A stretch of DNA of 28,938 nt from Verrucomicrobiales bacterium (lineage in GTDB: Bacteria > Verrucomicrobiota > Verrucomicrobiae > Limisphaerales > UBA1100). This document shows positions 16,086-24,177 of the stretch, piece by piece. The number at the start of each line of letters is the position of its first letter. The first letter of the stretch is position 1. The stretch covers positions 44,877 through 73,814 of the forward strand of contig PBLV01000003.1 of assembly GCA_002721895.1 (NCBI GenBank), written 5' to 3'. The position numbers and the translations under genes are program-made. Under the pieces are notes generated by a model. It was not told the DNA's origin, made no database searches, and was given only the letters and a program-made list of their open reading frames with translations.

Positions 16086-16664
16086 CTACTGGCCGGCGAC
16101 GAGGACAACAATCCGCTTGTCGCGGTCAATGGTGAATTTCTTGCCAATGGGCTCCATCGGCAGCATGGGAATAAACTCCTCCATCACCAGTTGCTCAAGA
16201 CGCTCGGGAAGTTCCCCCTTGGCGGTAATCCATCTTTCCAAGGCCATGTTCAAAACTTCAAGGTTTTGCTCGGGGTCATCACTGATCAGCTTCAGCGTGA
16301 CTTTATCGCTGCCCGGCTCGGCGGGCTCTGGGCTAGCGCCGGGCGGCTCGGGCGTGGTCACCTCGGGAAGTGTAGGGACAACAGGCTCCGCAGGTTGGAC
16401 CTCTGCCGGTTCGACAGTCTTGGGGATGACTGGCGCGGGCGCGGGTTGAACCGGGGGCGCGGGGGGATTGGCGTTCTCGGTACCCTGCGGTGGCTGGGGA
16501 TCTTCGCTGGAGGGTTCCGCCGGAAGAACATTGTCCTGCCCGGTATTTGCCACCTGAACAGGCTCGGGTTCGGGATAGCCTCCCAGCGGCTCCAACTCCA
16601 AGTCACCACAGCCGATGGCGCAGGCCATTGCGACGGCGAGACATATTTGCCGTTCCCTTTTCAT
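16086..16664 (-). CDS. Proline-rich lipoprotein with a pseudopilin-tail-like C-terminus
   Basis: A 192-residue protein I cannot name. It starts MKRERQICLAVAMACAIGC, a lipoprotein signal with lipobox Cys19. Residues 25-120 form a low-complexity linker rich in Pro, Glu and Ala (PEPEPVQ, QPPQGTENANPPAPPVQPAPAPVIPK). The last 70 residues are a compact domain: LEVLNMALERWITAKGELPERLEQLV...MLPMEPIGKKFTIDRDKRIVVLV. That segment resembles the soluble tail found in type II secretion pseudopilin-like PVC proteins, which often reads 'L..al..y....g..P..l..L' before a 'G..y..d' strand. The resemblance is a pattern impression. The gene is convergent with the dehydrogenase gene and divergent from holB. Confidence 0.75.
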   Translation of the reverse strand: MKRERQICLAVAMACAIGCGDLELEPLGGYPEPEPVQVANTGQDNVLPAEPSSEDPQPPQGTENANPPAPPVQPAPAPVIPKTVEPAEVQPAEPVVPTLPEVTTPEPPGASPEPAEPGSDKVTLKLISDDPEQNLEVLNMALERWITAKGELPERLEQLVMEEFIPMLPMEPIGKKFTIDRDKRIVVLVAGQ

Positions 16665-16840
16665 GTCCCCACAGGTTCGTTAGGTCTTTACAGCGTACAC
16701 TAATAACCCAAAAAGTCAAAGCAGGATAACCCTCTGTTGGACGCCGAATTTTGCACTTTTTCCCGAAAAACCGACTCTGTGCGCAATTTGTGAATAAATC
16801 CAAGGCTGGACGCACCCCCTCCGTCCCGTAAAGTCGCTCC

Positions 16841-17884
16841 GTGGCGTGGGCGGACTTCCCAGCAATGACCGACGCGGCTGGCATTCTCCAGCGAAGCATG
16901 GAGCGAAACCGGCTGGGACACGCCTATCTCTTGTCGGGTCAGGATCTTGCCGCGCTGGAGGGCTTCGCCCGGAATCTGGCCAAGACTTTAAATTGTTTGC
17001 AGCCACCCTTGGGTGGCGATGACTGCTGTGATGACTGCGCCTCCTGCCGCAAGGTGGATGCCGGAAACCACGCCGACATCATGGCCATTCGGCCAGAATC
17101 GAAGCTGCGCCAAATCCGCATCGCGCAAATTACCCGTCGCAACAACAGCCCCCCGCGCGTGCTGCATGATTTAGTTTACACCACCGCCACCGAGGGCCAA
17201 TGGAAAGTAGCCATCCTCACCGCCGTGGATCGCTTGAACAAGGACGCCGCCAACGCTTTTCTGAAAACCCTGGAGGAACCGCCGGAACGCACTCTCTTCC
17301 TCCTGCTAACCACAGAACCTGAACGGTTGCTGGACACCATCCGCTCGCGTTGTCTTCGACTAAATTGCGCAGGCGACGGCTCCACGCCCTTGAGCCCCGA
17401 CGAGGAGGCTTGGCTAGAGGAATTCGCGGAACTGGCGGGCAGCAGCCCACTGGATGTACCGGGGCGTTATCGCCTGCTGGGCACACTGTTGGCGCGTCTG
17501 GCGGAAGTCAAGAAAGCCGTGGAAATGGAACTGGGTGAATCCTCCCCCTTGGAACAGCACGATGAAATCCCGCCCGAGCTTCGCGACCAATGGGAGGCGG
17601 AACTGAACGCAGCCGTGGAAGCGGAGTACCGCCATCGTCGTGCCGCCTACCTAGTCGCGCTGCAAGGCTGGCTGCGCGATATCTGGCTTTTAAACGCGGG
17701 CGTGGCGGAAGACCTAGCCTTGTTCCCAAAGCTAACGCAGGCCGCCCGGTCGGTTGCAGATCGAATCAGCCCCCGTGATGCCGCGGCCAACCTCGCCATC
17801 ATGGAACAGACCCAGCGCACACTGCACACCACCGTGCAGGAAACCCTCATCCTCGAGGTGGGTATGCTGAAGCTCAAGCTGTAG
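16841..17884 (+). CDS. holB: DNA polymerase III delta' subunit (clamp-loader ATPase homologue)
   Basis: Clamp-loader component that helps load the beta clamp on DNA. It has 347 residues. The DnaX/HolB-type N-terminus ends in RLGHAYLLSGQ, followed by a zinc module with C52, C62/C63, C66 and C69 (DDCCDDCASCRKVDAGNHADI). The Walker A loop is degenerate (LSGQDLAALEGFA, no GKT), as expected for delta' rather than tau/gamma. The sensor region AVDRLNKDAANAFLKTLEEPPERTLFLLLTTEPERLLDTIRSRCLRL contains the SRC motif that supplies the arginine finger. I use the GTG at 16841 because the resulting 30-residue lead into HAYL matches the family length; an ATG at 16865 is the alternative. The C-terminal collar region is present. 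No tmk gene is adjacent. Confidence 0.92.
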   Translation: MAWADFPAMTDAAGILQRSMERNRLGHAYLLSGQDLAALEGFARNLAKTLNCLQPPLGGDDCCDDCASCRKVDAGNHADIMAIRPESKLRQIRIAQITRRNNSPPRVLHDLVYTTATEGQWKVAILTAVDRLNKDAANAFLKTLEEPPERTLFLLLTTEPERLLDTIRSRCLRLNCAGDGSTPLSPDEEAWLEEFAELAGSSPLDVPGRYRLLGTLLARLAEVKKAVEMELGESSPLEQHDEIPPELRDQWEAELNAAVEAEYRHRRAAYLVALQGWLRDIWLLNAGVAEDLALFPKLTQAARSVADRISPRDAAANLAIMEQTQRTLHTTVQETLILEVGMLKLKL

Positions 17885-17933
17885 TGGGAAATCAAATCGA
17901 CAGCGATCCCTGCGGCCGATAATTTCCGCGCGA

Positions 17934-18362
17934 ATGAACATCCTCTTTTTGAACGGCCCCAACCTCAACTTGTTGGGGCAACGGCAGCCGGAAATTTATG
18001 GCGATACCACACTGGCTGACATCGAGACCGCCGTCCGCCAGCACGCGAAGACCCGTGGCGCCAATATTGACTTCCGCCAAAGCAACATCGAGGGGGAACT
18101 GGTCACGTGGATTCAGGAGGCGCAGGACACCACCGATGCCATTGTCCTCAACGCCGCGGGGTACACCCACACCAGCGTGGCCATTCGCGATGCCATCGCC
18201 GCGGGTCAAGTGCCCGTGGTGGAGATTCACCTCTCCAACATCCATGCCCGTGAAGAATTCCGCCACACTTCACTCATCGCACCCGTGTGTTCCGGCCAAA
18301 TCTGTGGATTTGGATCAGGTTCATATTTATTGGGCATGGAGGCCGCATTATCGTTAAAGTAA
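17934..18362 (+). CDS. aroQ: Type II 3-dehydroquinate dehydratase
   Basis: Third step of the shikimate pathway: dehydration of 3-dehydroquinate. It has 142 residues, the normal size of the dodecameric type II enzyme. The start MNILFLNGPNLNLLGQRQPEIYG contains the catalytic Tyr (Y22) and the flexible active-site loop. N73 and the stretch NAAGYTHTSVAIRDAI follow, then VVEIHLSNIHAREEFRHTS with the catalytic His (H99) and substrate-binding Arg (R110). The closing GFGSGSYLLGMEA is typical. The position directly before accB-accC is a common bacterial order, so it may share regulation with fatty-acid synthesis genes. Confidence 0.97.
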   Translation: MNILFLNGPNLNLLGQRQPEIYGDTTLADIETAVRQHAKTRGANIDFRQSNIEGELVTWIQEAQDTTDAIVLNAAGYTHTSVAIRDAIAAGQVPVVEIHLSNIHAREEFRHTSLIAPVCSGQICGFGSGSYLLGMEAALSLK

Positions 18363-18528
18363 TGCATTATTGGTTTGTTGAACCCTGTTTTTCGTCTGTT
18401 TTAGGATAACCTTTACTTGACGCCCAGCGACTCGGTGGCATTCTCGCGCCGCTCATGCACATGTCACCTGTTTGTCTACAAGCATTCAAAACGGGCCATT
18501 CGCGTCTCGGCGCGCAAATTTAAATCCC

Positions 18529-19026
18529 ATGGATATCAAGGACATCAAGGCAGTCATTGATTTGATGAAAAAGAATTCTGTGACGGAATTCGAGATGGAG
18601 AAGGGCGAATTCAAAATCCGCCTGCAGCGCGACGCCGTTGGCGGTAAGCGTGGTGCGCCAGCCGAGCCCATGGTCTTGGCCGCCCCACCTGCCGTCGTCC
18701 AACAGGCGGCTCCCGCACAAGCGCCGGCACCCGTCGCAGCCCCGGCTCCGGCGGAATCCGCACCAGCACCGGCCGCGTCCAGTGGCGGAGCCGAGGTCAA
18801 GTCGCCCATGATCGGCACGTTCTACCGGCGGCCGTCTCCAGACGCGGAACCTTATGTGGAAGTCGGCACCCAAGTGGAGCCCGACACCGTTGTCTGCATT
18901 ATCGAGGCCATGAAGGTGATGAACGAGATCAAGGCCGAGACACGTGGGGTGATTACCGAAATCCTCCTTGATGACGCCAAGCCGGTGGAATACGGCCAGG
19001 CCCTTTACCGCATCGACCCGAACTGA
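18529..19026 (+). CDS. accB: Biotin carboxyl carrier protein of acetyl-CoA carboxylase
   Basis: Carries the biotin that shuttles carboxyl groups to acetyl-CoA in the first committed step of fatty-acid synthesis. It has 165 residues: an N-terminal helical segment (MDIKDIKAVIDLMKKNSVTEFEMEKGEFKIRLQR), a flexible Ala/Pro linker (about 52-86), and the C-terminal biotinyl domain. The biotinylated lysine is K129 in IIEAMKVMNEI, and the 'thumb' SPDAEPYVEVG is present. The family N-terminus MDIKDIK fixes the ATG at 18529; the frame runs further upstream to a TTG at 18472 but without similarity. accC follows 15 nt downstream. Confidence 0.97.
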   Translation: MDIKDIKAVIDLMKKNSVTEFEMEKGEFKIRLQRDAVGGKRGAPAEPMVLAAPPAVVQQAAPAQAPAPVAAPAPAESAPAPAASSGGAEVKSPMIGTFYRRPSPDAEPYVEVGTQVEPDTVVCIIEAMKVMNEIKAETRGVITEILLDDAKPVEYGQALYRIDPN

Positions 19027-19041
19027 CGAAGCCGCCCGAAA

Positions 19042-20421
19042 ATGTTCGAGAAACTCCTCGTTGCCAATCGTGGTGAAATCGCCGTACGCATCATTCGCGC
19101 CTGCCGCGAGCTGAACATTCGCACGGTGGCGGTCTATTCCGAGGCCGACGCCAATTCCATGCATGTCCAACTTGCCGACGAGGCGGTCTGCATTGGTCCC
19201 GGCCCCGGCACGGACAGCTACCTGCGTATTGACCGCATTATCGGAGCGGCGGAAATCACCGATGTCGATGCCATACATCCCGGCTACGGTTTCCTCTCCG
19301 AGAATGCCCATTTTGCCGATGTCTGCGAAAGCTGCAAGATCGCCTTCATTGGCCCCGGCTCGAAGGTGATGAACAATTTTGGCGACAAGCAAACCAGCCG
19401 CGAACTTGCCGCCGCGGCGGGAGTCCCCGTGCCGCCAGGCAGCAAGAGCTTGATTGAGGATGAACAGGCAGCCCGCAAAGCGGCCGACGAAATCGGCTAT
19501 CCCGTCATGATCAAGGCGGTCGCGGGCGGAGGAGGCCGAGGCATGCGCGTGGCCCACAACAACGCCTCACTGATCAAAAGCTACCACACCGCCCGTACCG
19601 AGGCGGAAAAATCTTTTGGCAACAGCGGCGTCTACATTGAGAAATTCATCGAAAACCCGCACCACATTGAATTTCAAATCCTCGGCGACAAGCGCGGCAA
19701 CATCATCCATGTCGGCGAACGCGACTGCAGCATGCAGCGCCGTAACCAAAAGCTCATTGAGGAAACCCCCAGCCCCCTGCTCGAGACTCGGCCCGAACTC
19801 CGCCAGGCCATGGGCGAAGCCGCCGTCCGCCTCTCCCAGCGCGCCGAGTATGTCAACGCCGGCACCGTGGAATTCATAGCCGACGACAACGGCAATTACT
19901 ATTTTCTGGAAGTCAACAAGCGCATTCAGGTGGAACATCCCATCACTGAGGAAGTCACGGGCGTGGATCTGGTCAAGCAACAGATCCTCATCGCCATGGG
20001 CGAGCCCCTGCGCATCAGCCAGGACGACATCCGCCTGACCGGCCACGCCATTGAGTGCCGCATCAACGCCGAGGACGCCTACAATAATTTCTGCCCCAGC
20101 CCAGGCCGCATTGAACTCTATTACTCGCCCGGCGGTCGCGGCGTGCGCGTCGATACCCACGCCTACGCCGGCTACACCATTCCCCCCTACTACGACTCCA
20201 TGATCGGCAAACTCATCACCCACGGCAAGGATCGCCGTGAGGCCATCGCCCGCATGAGCCGTGCCTTGGGCGAATACATGATCACTGGCATCAAGACCAC
20301 CATTCCCTTCGAGGCCGCTATTCTTCGCGATCCCAATTTCCGGCGCGGCGTCTACAGCACAAGCTTCATCGAGAACATGCTCTCCCTCGGCCAACACGAG
20401 GCCATCGAGAAGGAGGCGTGA
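19042..20421 (+). CDS. accC: Biotin carboxylase subunit of acetyl-CoA carboxylase
   Basis: ATP-dependent carboxylation of the biotin on AccB. It has 459 residues, slightly longer than E. coli AccC (449). The N-terminal biotin-carboxylase fold begins [26 protein letters not shown]. The ATP-grasp domain has the glycine-rich loop [14 protein letters not shown] and [19 protein letters not shown]. The catalytic segment [31 protein letters not shown] is nearly canonical, with lysine in place of the usual Met in 'EVNxR'. The C-terminal domain is intact ([24 protein letters not shown]). The 3' end carries an AAGGAGG that serves the next gene, and the stop overlaps its possible earlier start. Confidence 0.97.
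   Translation: MFEKLLVANRGEIAVRIIRACRELNIRTVAVYSEADANSMHVQLADEAVCIGPGPGTDSYLRIDRIIGAAEITDVDAIHPGYGFLSENAHFADVCESCKIAFIGPGSKVMNNFGDKQTSRELAAAAGVPVPPGSKSLIEDEQAARKAADEIGYPVMIKAVAGGGGRGMRVAHNNASLIKSYHTARTEAEKSFGNSGVYIEKFIENPHHIEFQILGDKRGNIIHVGERDCSMQRRNQKLIEETPSPLLETRPELRQAMGEAAVRLSQRAEYVNAGTVEFIADDNGNYYFLEVNKRIQVEHPITEEVTGVDLVKQQILIAMGEPLRISQDDIRLTGHAIECRINAEDAYNNFCPSPGRIELYYSPGGRGVRVDTHAYAGYTIPPYYDSMIGKLITHGKDRREAIARMSRALGEYMITGIKTTIPFEAAILRDPNFRRGVYSTSFIENMLSLGQHEAIEKEA
20410..20416 (+). promoter_or_regulatory. Shine-Dalgarno that decides the thiE-like start
   Basis: AAGGAGG lies inside the last codons of accC. It is only 1 nt from a GTG at 20418 but 7 nt from the GTG at 20424, so the second GTG is the likely start. 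Confidence 0.75.
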
Positions 20422-20423
20422 GC

Positions 20424-21065
20424 GTGAAGCCCCTCGCTAACTGCCGACTCTACACCTTTGTCGATGCCGGTTATTTGAACCACCGCGATCCGGCCGAGAT
20501 TGCCCGGCAACTCATCGACGGCGGCGCGGACATCATCCAGTTACGCGCCAAGGCCTGGCCCAAGGCCCAAATCCAAACCACCGCCGAAACCCTCCTGCAA
20601 CTCACCCACCCCGCCCAAGTCCCCCTTGTCATCAACGACCACCCCGACATCGCCCAAAAACTCGGCGCCCCCTACTATCACCAAGGTCAGGAAGAATATT
20701 TCGAAACCGGAAACGGGGAATTGGAAATCGAAAACCCCAAACTCGGCCTAAGCACCCACTCCCCAGACGATGCCCAGCGCGCAATGCAAACACAAGCCAC
20801 CTATCTTGCCGCTGGTCCGATCCACCCTACTCCCACCAAGCCCGGTCGTCCCGGCGTCGGCCTAAACTACATCCGTTGGGCCGCCGCCCATATCGACCGC
20901 CCTTGGTTCGCCATTGGCGGCATCACGCTGGAGAACGTCGACGAAATCCTCGCCGCCGGCGCGCGCCGCATCTGTGTGGTCTCGGCTATTTTAAATGCCC
21001 CCGACATTACCCGTGCTTGCCAACAATTCCGCGACCACCTAGCCTCCGCTCCTGTGAACCAGTAG
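20424..21065 (+). CDS. Thiamine phosphate synthase-like protein (ThiE family)
   Basis: A TIM-barrel protein of 213 residues, related to thiamine phosphate synthase, which joins the thiazole and pyrimidine moieties of thiamine. Family motifs are ADIIQLRAKAW (usually IQLREK), LVINDHPDIA, GLSTHSPDDA, YLAAGPIHPTPTKPG (the pyrophosphate loop) and FAIGGITLENVDEILAAGARRICVVSAIL. Two changes stand out: the usual 'HLGQ' is HQGQ, and the QLRxK Glu is Ala. An AAGGAGG at 20410-20416, 7 nt upstream, selects the GTG at 20424. It follows accC with a 2-nt gap, so it is in the acc operon. ThiE is the best guess; it could be a TenI-like relative. Confidence 0.8.
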   Translation: MKPLANCRLYTFVDAGYLNHRDPAEIARQLIDGGADIIQLRAKAWPKAQIQTTAETLLQLTHPAQVPLVINDHPDIAQKLGAPYYHQGQEEYFETGNGELEIENPKLGLSTHSPDDAQRAMQTQATYLAAGPIHPTPTKPGRPGVGLNYIRWAAAHIDRPWFAIGGITLENVDEILAAGARRICVVSAILNAPDITRACQQFRDHLASAPVNQ

Positions 21066-21070
21066 AAACT

Positions 21071-21117
21071 GTAGCCGGGGCCGGTGGCCCCGGATCCGGC
21101 TCACCAGGCCGGGCTAC
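21071..21117. repeat. REP-like palindromic element between thiE-like and PfkB genes
   Basis: CCGGGGCC (21075-21082) pairs with GGCCCCGG (21086-21093) around a 3-nt loop, and the outer ends GTAGCC and GGCTAC are also complementary, giving a nested palindrome of 47 nt. No T-run follows. Its look (GTAGCC at one end, its reverse complement at the other) is that of an interspersed bacterial REP or MITE-like sequence. That there are further copies in the genome is inference. Confidence 0.55.
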
Positions 21118-21129
21118 AACATACGATCA

Positions 21130-22029
21130 ATGAGCCTCCTAATAGTCGGCACCACCGCTCTCGATTCCATTAAGACGCCTTACGCGGAAAACCCCCGGCT
21201 TCTGGGCGGATCCGCCAGTCACGCTGCCGTCGCCGCGAGCTTTTTCACAAAGACCCATCTTGTCGGCGCAGTTGGCGAAGATTTCCCACGCAAATACATC
21301 AACCTCTACCGCCGGCACGGTCTCTGCCTTGAGGGCCTCGATCAGTTGCCCGGCCAAACCTTTCATTGGTCCGGCGAATATGAAGTGAACATGAACAACC
21401 GCCGCACGCTCGACACCGTGCTCGGCGTCATTGAAAATTATAGCCCCACCTTGCCCGCCGCCTACACGCGCCTACCCTATGTGCTGCTGGCCAACATCGC
21501 CCCCGATCTGCAAGGCCACGTGCTTGACCAAATGAAACGGCCCAAATTCGTCGTGGCCGACACCATGGACCTCTGGCTCAACATCGCCCTCCCCGCCGTG
21601 GTAAAACTAGTCAAGCGCATCGACTGCCTCGTGCTCAACGACAGCGAAGCCGCCCAGCTCGTCGAGGAAGACAACGTCATCGCCGCCCTCCCCCGCCTCC
21701 ACAAGCTCGGCCCCCAATACGTCATCGTCAAAAAAGGCGAACACGGCGCCATCCTCTCCGGTCCGCGCGGACTGTTTGTCGCCCCCGCCTATCCGCTAAA
21801 AAAAGTCGTCGACCCCACCGGCGCCGGTGACAGCTTCATCGGCGGCCTCATGGGCCACCTCGCCAGCCAAAAAGGCTCCATCGAGAAAAACCTCCGCGCC
21901 GCCATCATCCACGGCACCGTCACCGCCAGCTACTGCTGCGAAGATTTTGGGTTGAAGAAAACCACCAAGCTCAAGAAGACCGACCTCACCCAGCGAGTCC
22001 GCGAACTGCGCAAAATGGTCGAGTGGTGA
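21130..22029 (+). CDS. PfkB-family carbohydrate kinase
   Basis: A 299-residue sugar or nucleoside kinase of the ribokinase/PfkB fold. The N-terminal region carries the substrate-binding pattern LLGGSASHAAVAASFF (usually GGxxxN-A). The central Walker-less ATP site includes VLNDSEAAQLVEED and VIVKKGEHGAIL. The signature DPTGAGDSFIGGLMGHLA near the C-terminus holds the catalytic base D234. The C-terminus (LKKTTKLKKTDLTQRVRELRKMVEW) is basic. Asn in the first motif is replaced by His, so the substrate cannot be guessed. No Shine-Dalgarno precedes the ATG. It is the last gene of the plus-strand run before the tRNA and island, 64 nt after the thiE-like gene. Confidence 0.9.
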   Translation: MSLLIVGTTALDSIKTPYAENPRLLGGSASHAAVAASFFTKTHLVGAVGEDFPRKYINLYRRHGLCLEGLDQLPGQTFHWSGEYEVNMNNRRTLDTVLGVIENYSPTLPAAYTRLPYVLLANIAPDLQGHVLDQMKRPKFVVADTMDLWLNIALPAVVKLVKRIDCLVLNDSEAAQLVEEDNVIAALPRLHKLGPQYVIVKKGEHGAILSGPRGLFVAPAYPLKKVVDPTGAGDSFIGGLMGHLASQKGSIEKNLRAAIIHGTVTASYCCEDFGLKKTTKLKKTDLTQRVRELRKMVEW

Positions 22030-22079
22030 TACAATCAAGAACCGAGAGGAAGTAGTTTCAAAAGAGCTAATTTATGCAC

Positions 22080-22220
22080 CGGAAATGGCCCGATTCAAAT
22101 GTGCCGTGGGCATTTCCGACAATAGCCCAGCACTTCAGTGCTGGGATCCACCGCCGCCACACCAAAGTCCCCGAGGGACGGCTGAATCCGTTTGCATGAT
22201 CAGCCGTCCCTCCGGGACTT
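22080..22220. repeat. Cluster of three REP-like hairpins just upstream of the tRNA
   Basis: Three palindromes follow each other. CGGAAATG (22080-22087) pairs with CATTTCCG (22111-22118). CCCAGCACT (22126-22134) pairs with AGTGCTGGG (22137-22145), a 9-bp perfect stem with a 2-nt loop. A 19-bp stem with one mismatch is formed by 22165-22183 and 22202-22220. None is a terminator by T-run. The CCCAGCACT palindrome is of the type I recall as common in Planctomycetes and Verrucomicrobia genomes. Confidence 0.6.
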
Positions 22221-22262
22221 GCCACGCCCAGCCCACTCTGGCAAACTGCCGTCACTTCCAGC

Positions 22263-22336
22263 GCGGGTGTCGTACAATGGTAGTACGTGGGCTTCCCAAG
22301 CCCGAGACGTGGGTTCGATTCCCATCACCCGCTCCA
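22263..22336 (+). tRNA. tRNA-Gly (anticodon CCC)
   Basis: A complete cloverleaf of 74 nt. The acceptor stem is GCGGGTG with CACCCGC. The D stem is GTAC with GTAC around AATGGTA. The anticodon stem is TGGGC/GCCCG with loop TTCCCAA, so the anticodon is CCC. The T arm is GTGGG-TTCGATT-CCCAT. The discriminator is T and CCA is encoded. U73 fits glycine tRNA. The anticodon reads GGG codons. Its 3' end is repeated exactly 4.95 kb downstream and in degenerate form twice in between. Confidence 0.95.
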
Positions 22337-22337
22337 G
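22310..22337. repeat. Left attachment site: 3' end of tRNA-Gly (direct repeat copy 1)
   Basis: The last 27 nt of the tRNA gene plus one following base form a 28-bp direct repeat whose second exact copy is at 27263-27290. The tRNA stays intact, as expected when an integrase uses the tRNA 3' end as attB. Confidence 0.8.
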
Positions 22338-22420
22338 TTTCTCAATAGGATCCCGTGAGTTTCTGAGTTTCCTATAATTAGTTCAGAGGGTGGTCAGCAT
22401 ATCTATATGTGATAAAGAAA

Positions 22421-23968
22421 CTACTGATCAGAATTCTTTTCGTATTCACGAAGTAGCGACACTCTCTTGTTCATTTGATCGACTTCTTTTTGATACAATT
22501 CAGATTGAGGATTCCTTTTCAAAAGATGTTGCCTGAAATCAAGTAGCTCAAGAGCATAATCCAATGCTGATTGGCCAGATCGGCCAACGTTTTTCGAATC
22601 GATTCCACTGTCCAAAAGCAACCGCATCACGTCGATCACGTTTCCAGATGTGCTAATAGCTATGGTTAGAGCGTTTCCCTGATTATTCCTTTCGTTTATA
22701 TCTGCCCCATTCGCTAAGAGTAGTTCAGCAAGTTCCCTTCGATTTTCAGGAGCTCTAACCGCTAGATGCAGAGGAGATGCCGCTGAAGACTTCACCTTCG
22801 CTCCCTTTGAAATCAGAAACTCTGCAAGTTTCAAATCTCCGTTGTTAACGGCCAAGTTCAGTGGGGATGCCGCTGAAGAGTTCACCTTCGCTCCTTTTGA
22901 AATCAGAAACTCTGCAAGTCTTAAATCTCCGTTGTTAACGGCCAAGTTCAGTGGGGTTTCAACTTGGTCCGAATTCAACTCTGCCCCTCGTTCAACCAAC
23001 AACTTAACCACTTCGAAATGACCATGACGACATGCCAAAATAACCGGTGTCGGGTCGTTGTCCCGATCGACCCAAACGTATTCAGGCCAATCGTGCCAAT
23101 CGGATTCAGGCCAATCTTCCGGTACGAACCAATGAGAGAAATGATATAATTCTTTTTCAATATTCGCTCCTGCATCCAAACACTTTTTGACTGTCCTAAC
23201 ATCCCCTCTATTGGCTGCGATCAATAGGGCATCGTTATTTTTCCGAATACGTTGATGACTTGCGTTGCGCACCTCCGCCACAGCGATTCCTAGTAACATT
23301 AAAGCGATGACCACAACGAGTGGCTTCCTAAGTTTTTTTAATTTCTTGGAGTTCAGGGTTTTATCGTCGTTCATTCCTTTTTTAAATCTTATCAGTCGTA
23401 GAACATACCTGAATCCCAAGCCGGAAACACAGCAAATGAGAACCCACATTCCAAAGGCAAATCGATCGTAAGGCCAATCTTTACGACCACCGAGCACTCC
23501 CTCTCCATCTGTTAGATCTGGGAATAAATCTTCAAGCGCCAGTTCATCATAAGCCCATGCGTTTATTTTATATATGGGACCACCCCACTCCTTTCCGCCA
23601 CTAATGCCCTTGGCAGCATCCACCCAGCCGGTCCAATGACGTTGTGAAAAGCGATCGGTTGAAGATTCTCGAAACGCAGTCTCTGAAAACCAAAACGTTA
23701 GGAGTGCGAACAAAAAGGAATACCCCACCGCATTGGCTAACTTTTTCATTAACTTAGTAGGGTTGGCTTGCGCCACGTTTTCCCTTAATTGATCAAAATC
23801 ATCTGCAACTATAACGCCAGGAATCTCATCCAAAGGCACCCATTCATCCATACCCTCCTGACAAGCCAAGTCTGTAGGTAAAAGAGTACCATCTTTGAGA
23901 TAGGTATTTACATCCTCAACGCTATAAGGACCATTCTGCTCTCCGTCTCTGGAAATATAGATCTGCAC
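22421..23968 (-). CDS. GYF_2-like, membrane-anchored ankyrin-repeat protein
   Basis: A 515-residue protein of mixed architecture. Residues 1-50 form a GYF_2-like domain (YISRDGEQNGPYSVEDVNTYLKDG...EGMDEWVPLDEI). Three hydrophobic segments follow at about 77-95, 171-190 and 216-232. An ankyrin array fills residues 246-490 (DALLIAANRGDVRTVKKCLDAGANI, TPVILACRHGHFEVVKLLVERGAEL and later units). Two adjacent ankyrin units are almost identical (NLAVNNGDLRLAEFLISKGAKV twice), a recent 90-bp duplication. The protein is probably membrane-bound and protein-binding; its partner is unknown. The gene is clearly more AT-rich than the surrounding GC-rich genes, consistent with transfer. It runs toward the tRNA, ending 85 nt from it, and its start is 52 nt from a repeat shared with the sialidase-like gene. 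Confidence 0.85.
   Translation of the reverse strand: MQIYISRDGEQNGPYSVEDVNTYLKDGTLLPTDLACQEGMDEWVPLDEIPGVIVADDFDQLRENVAQANPTKLMKKLANAVGYSFLFALLTFWFSETAFRESSTDRFSQRHWTGWVDAAKGISGGKEWGGPIYKINAWAYDELALEDLFPDLTDGEGVLGGRKDWPYDRFAFGMWVLICCVSGLGFRYVLRLIRFKKGMNDDKTLNSKKLKKLRKPLVVVIALMLLGIAVAEVRNASHQRIRKNNDALLIAANRGDVRTVKKCLDAGANIEKELYHFSHWFVPEDWPESDWHDWPEYVWVDRDNDPTPVILACRHGHFEVVKLLVERGAELNSDQVETPLNLAVNNGDLRLAEFLISKGAKVNSSAASPLNLAVNNGDLKLAEFLISKGAKVKSSAASPLHLAVRAPENRRELAELLLANGADINERNNQGNALTIAISTSGNVIDVMRLLLDSGIDSKNVGRSGQSALDYALELLDFRQHLLKRNPQSELYQKEVDQMNKRVSLLREYEKNSDQ
22776..22955 (-). repeat. 90-bp tandem duplication inside the ankyrin gene
   Basis: Two consecutive 90-nt units (22776-22865 and 22866-22955) differ at only about four positions. 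They encode two near-identical 30-residue ankyrin units, while the other units of the array are well diverged. Confidence 0.9.
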
Positions 23969-24019
23969 AAAGATTCGTTAATTCTAATCAGACTACTATG
24001 TTTACTAGCCGGTGGAATA

Positions 24020-24110
24020 CTACCTCAGTATTCTGATTCAGAGAAGCTCAGAGGACCCTCATCTCAATCCCACCGTTTTCTCCAATTCCGACGAGGAACA
24101 CTGAGATTGA
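24020..24110. repeat. Module repeat R, copy 1 (upstream of the ankyrin gene)
   Basis: This stretch of about 90 nt aligns with 27035-27125. Shared blocks are CTACC, CTGATTCAGAGAAG, TCAGAGGA, TCAAT, CCA and AACAC with GAGATT near the right end. I estimate roughly three quarters of positions identical. It lies 52 nt upstream of the ankyrin start. The other copy lies 38 nt upstream of the sialidase-like start, so it could be a promoter region or an element end. Confidence 0.65.
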
Positions 24111-24162
24111 TCTGTCAGAACGCTTTGGAATACCAAAGGATCCATTGATAATGGGTGTGACA

Positions 24163-24177
24163 TGGGTTCGATTCCCA
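24163..24177. repeat. Internal tRNA T-arm-like site 1 (degenerate att)
   Basis: TGGGTTCGATTCCCA is identical to the T-arm of the tRNA-Gly. Downstream bases diverge (AAACACATCCCA), although a CCA falls at exactly the distance expected for a tRNA 3' end. Just upstream are two perfect hairpins: CTTTGG-AATA-CCAAAG (24123-24138) and CCATT-GAT-AATGG (24142-24154). The 24178-24469 stretch beyond it holds no gene I can support. Confidence 0.65.

Noticed and set aside
18520..20397. Long minus-strand open frames opposite accB and accC
   Set aside because: Shadows of accB/accC; the plus-strand products carry complete catalytic motifs.
22776..22955. CRISPR-like tandem repeat
   Set aside because: Only two units, no spacers, and both encode ankyrin repeats in frame.
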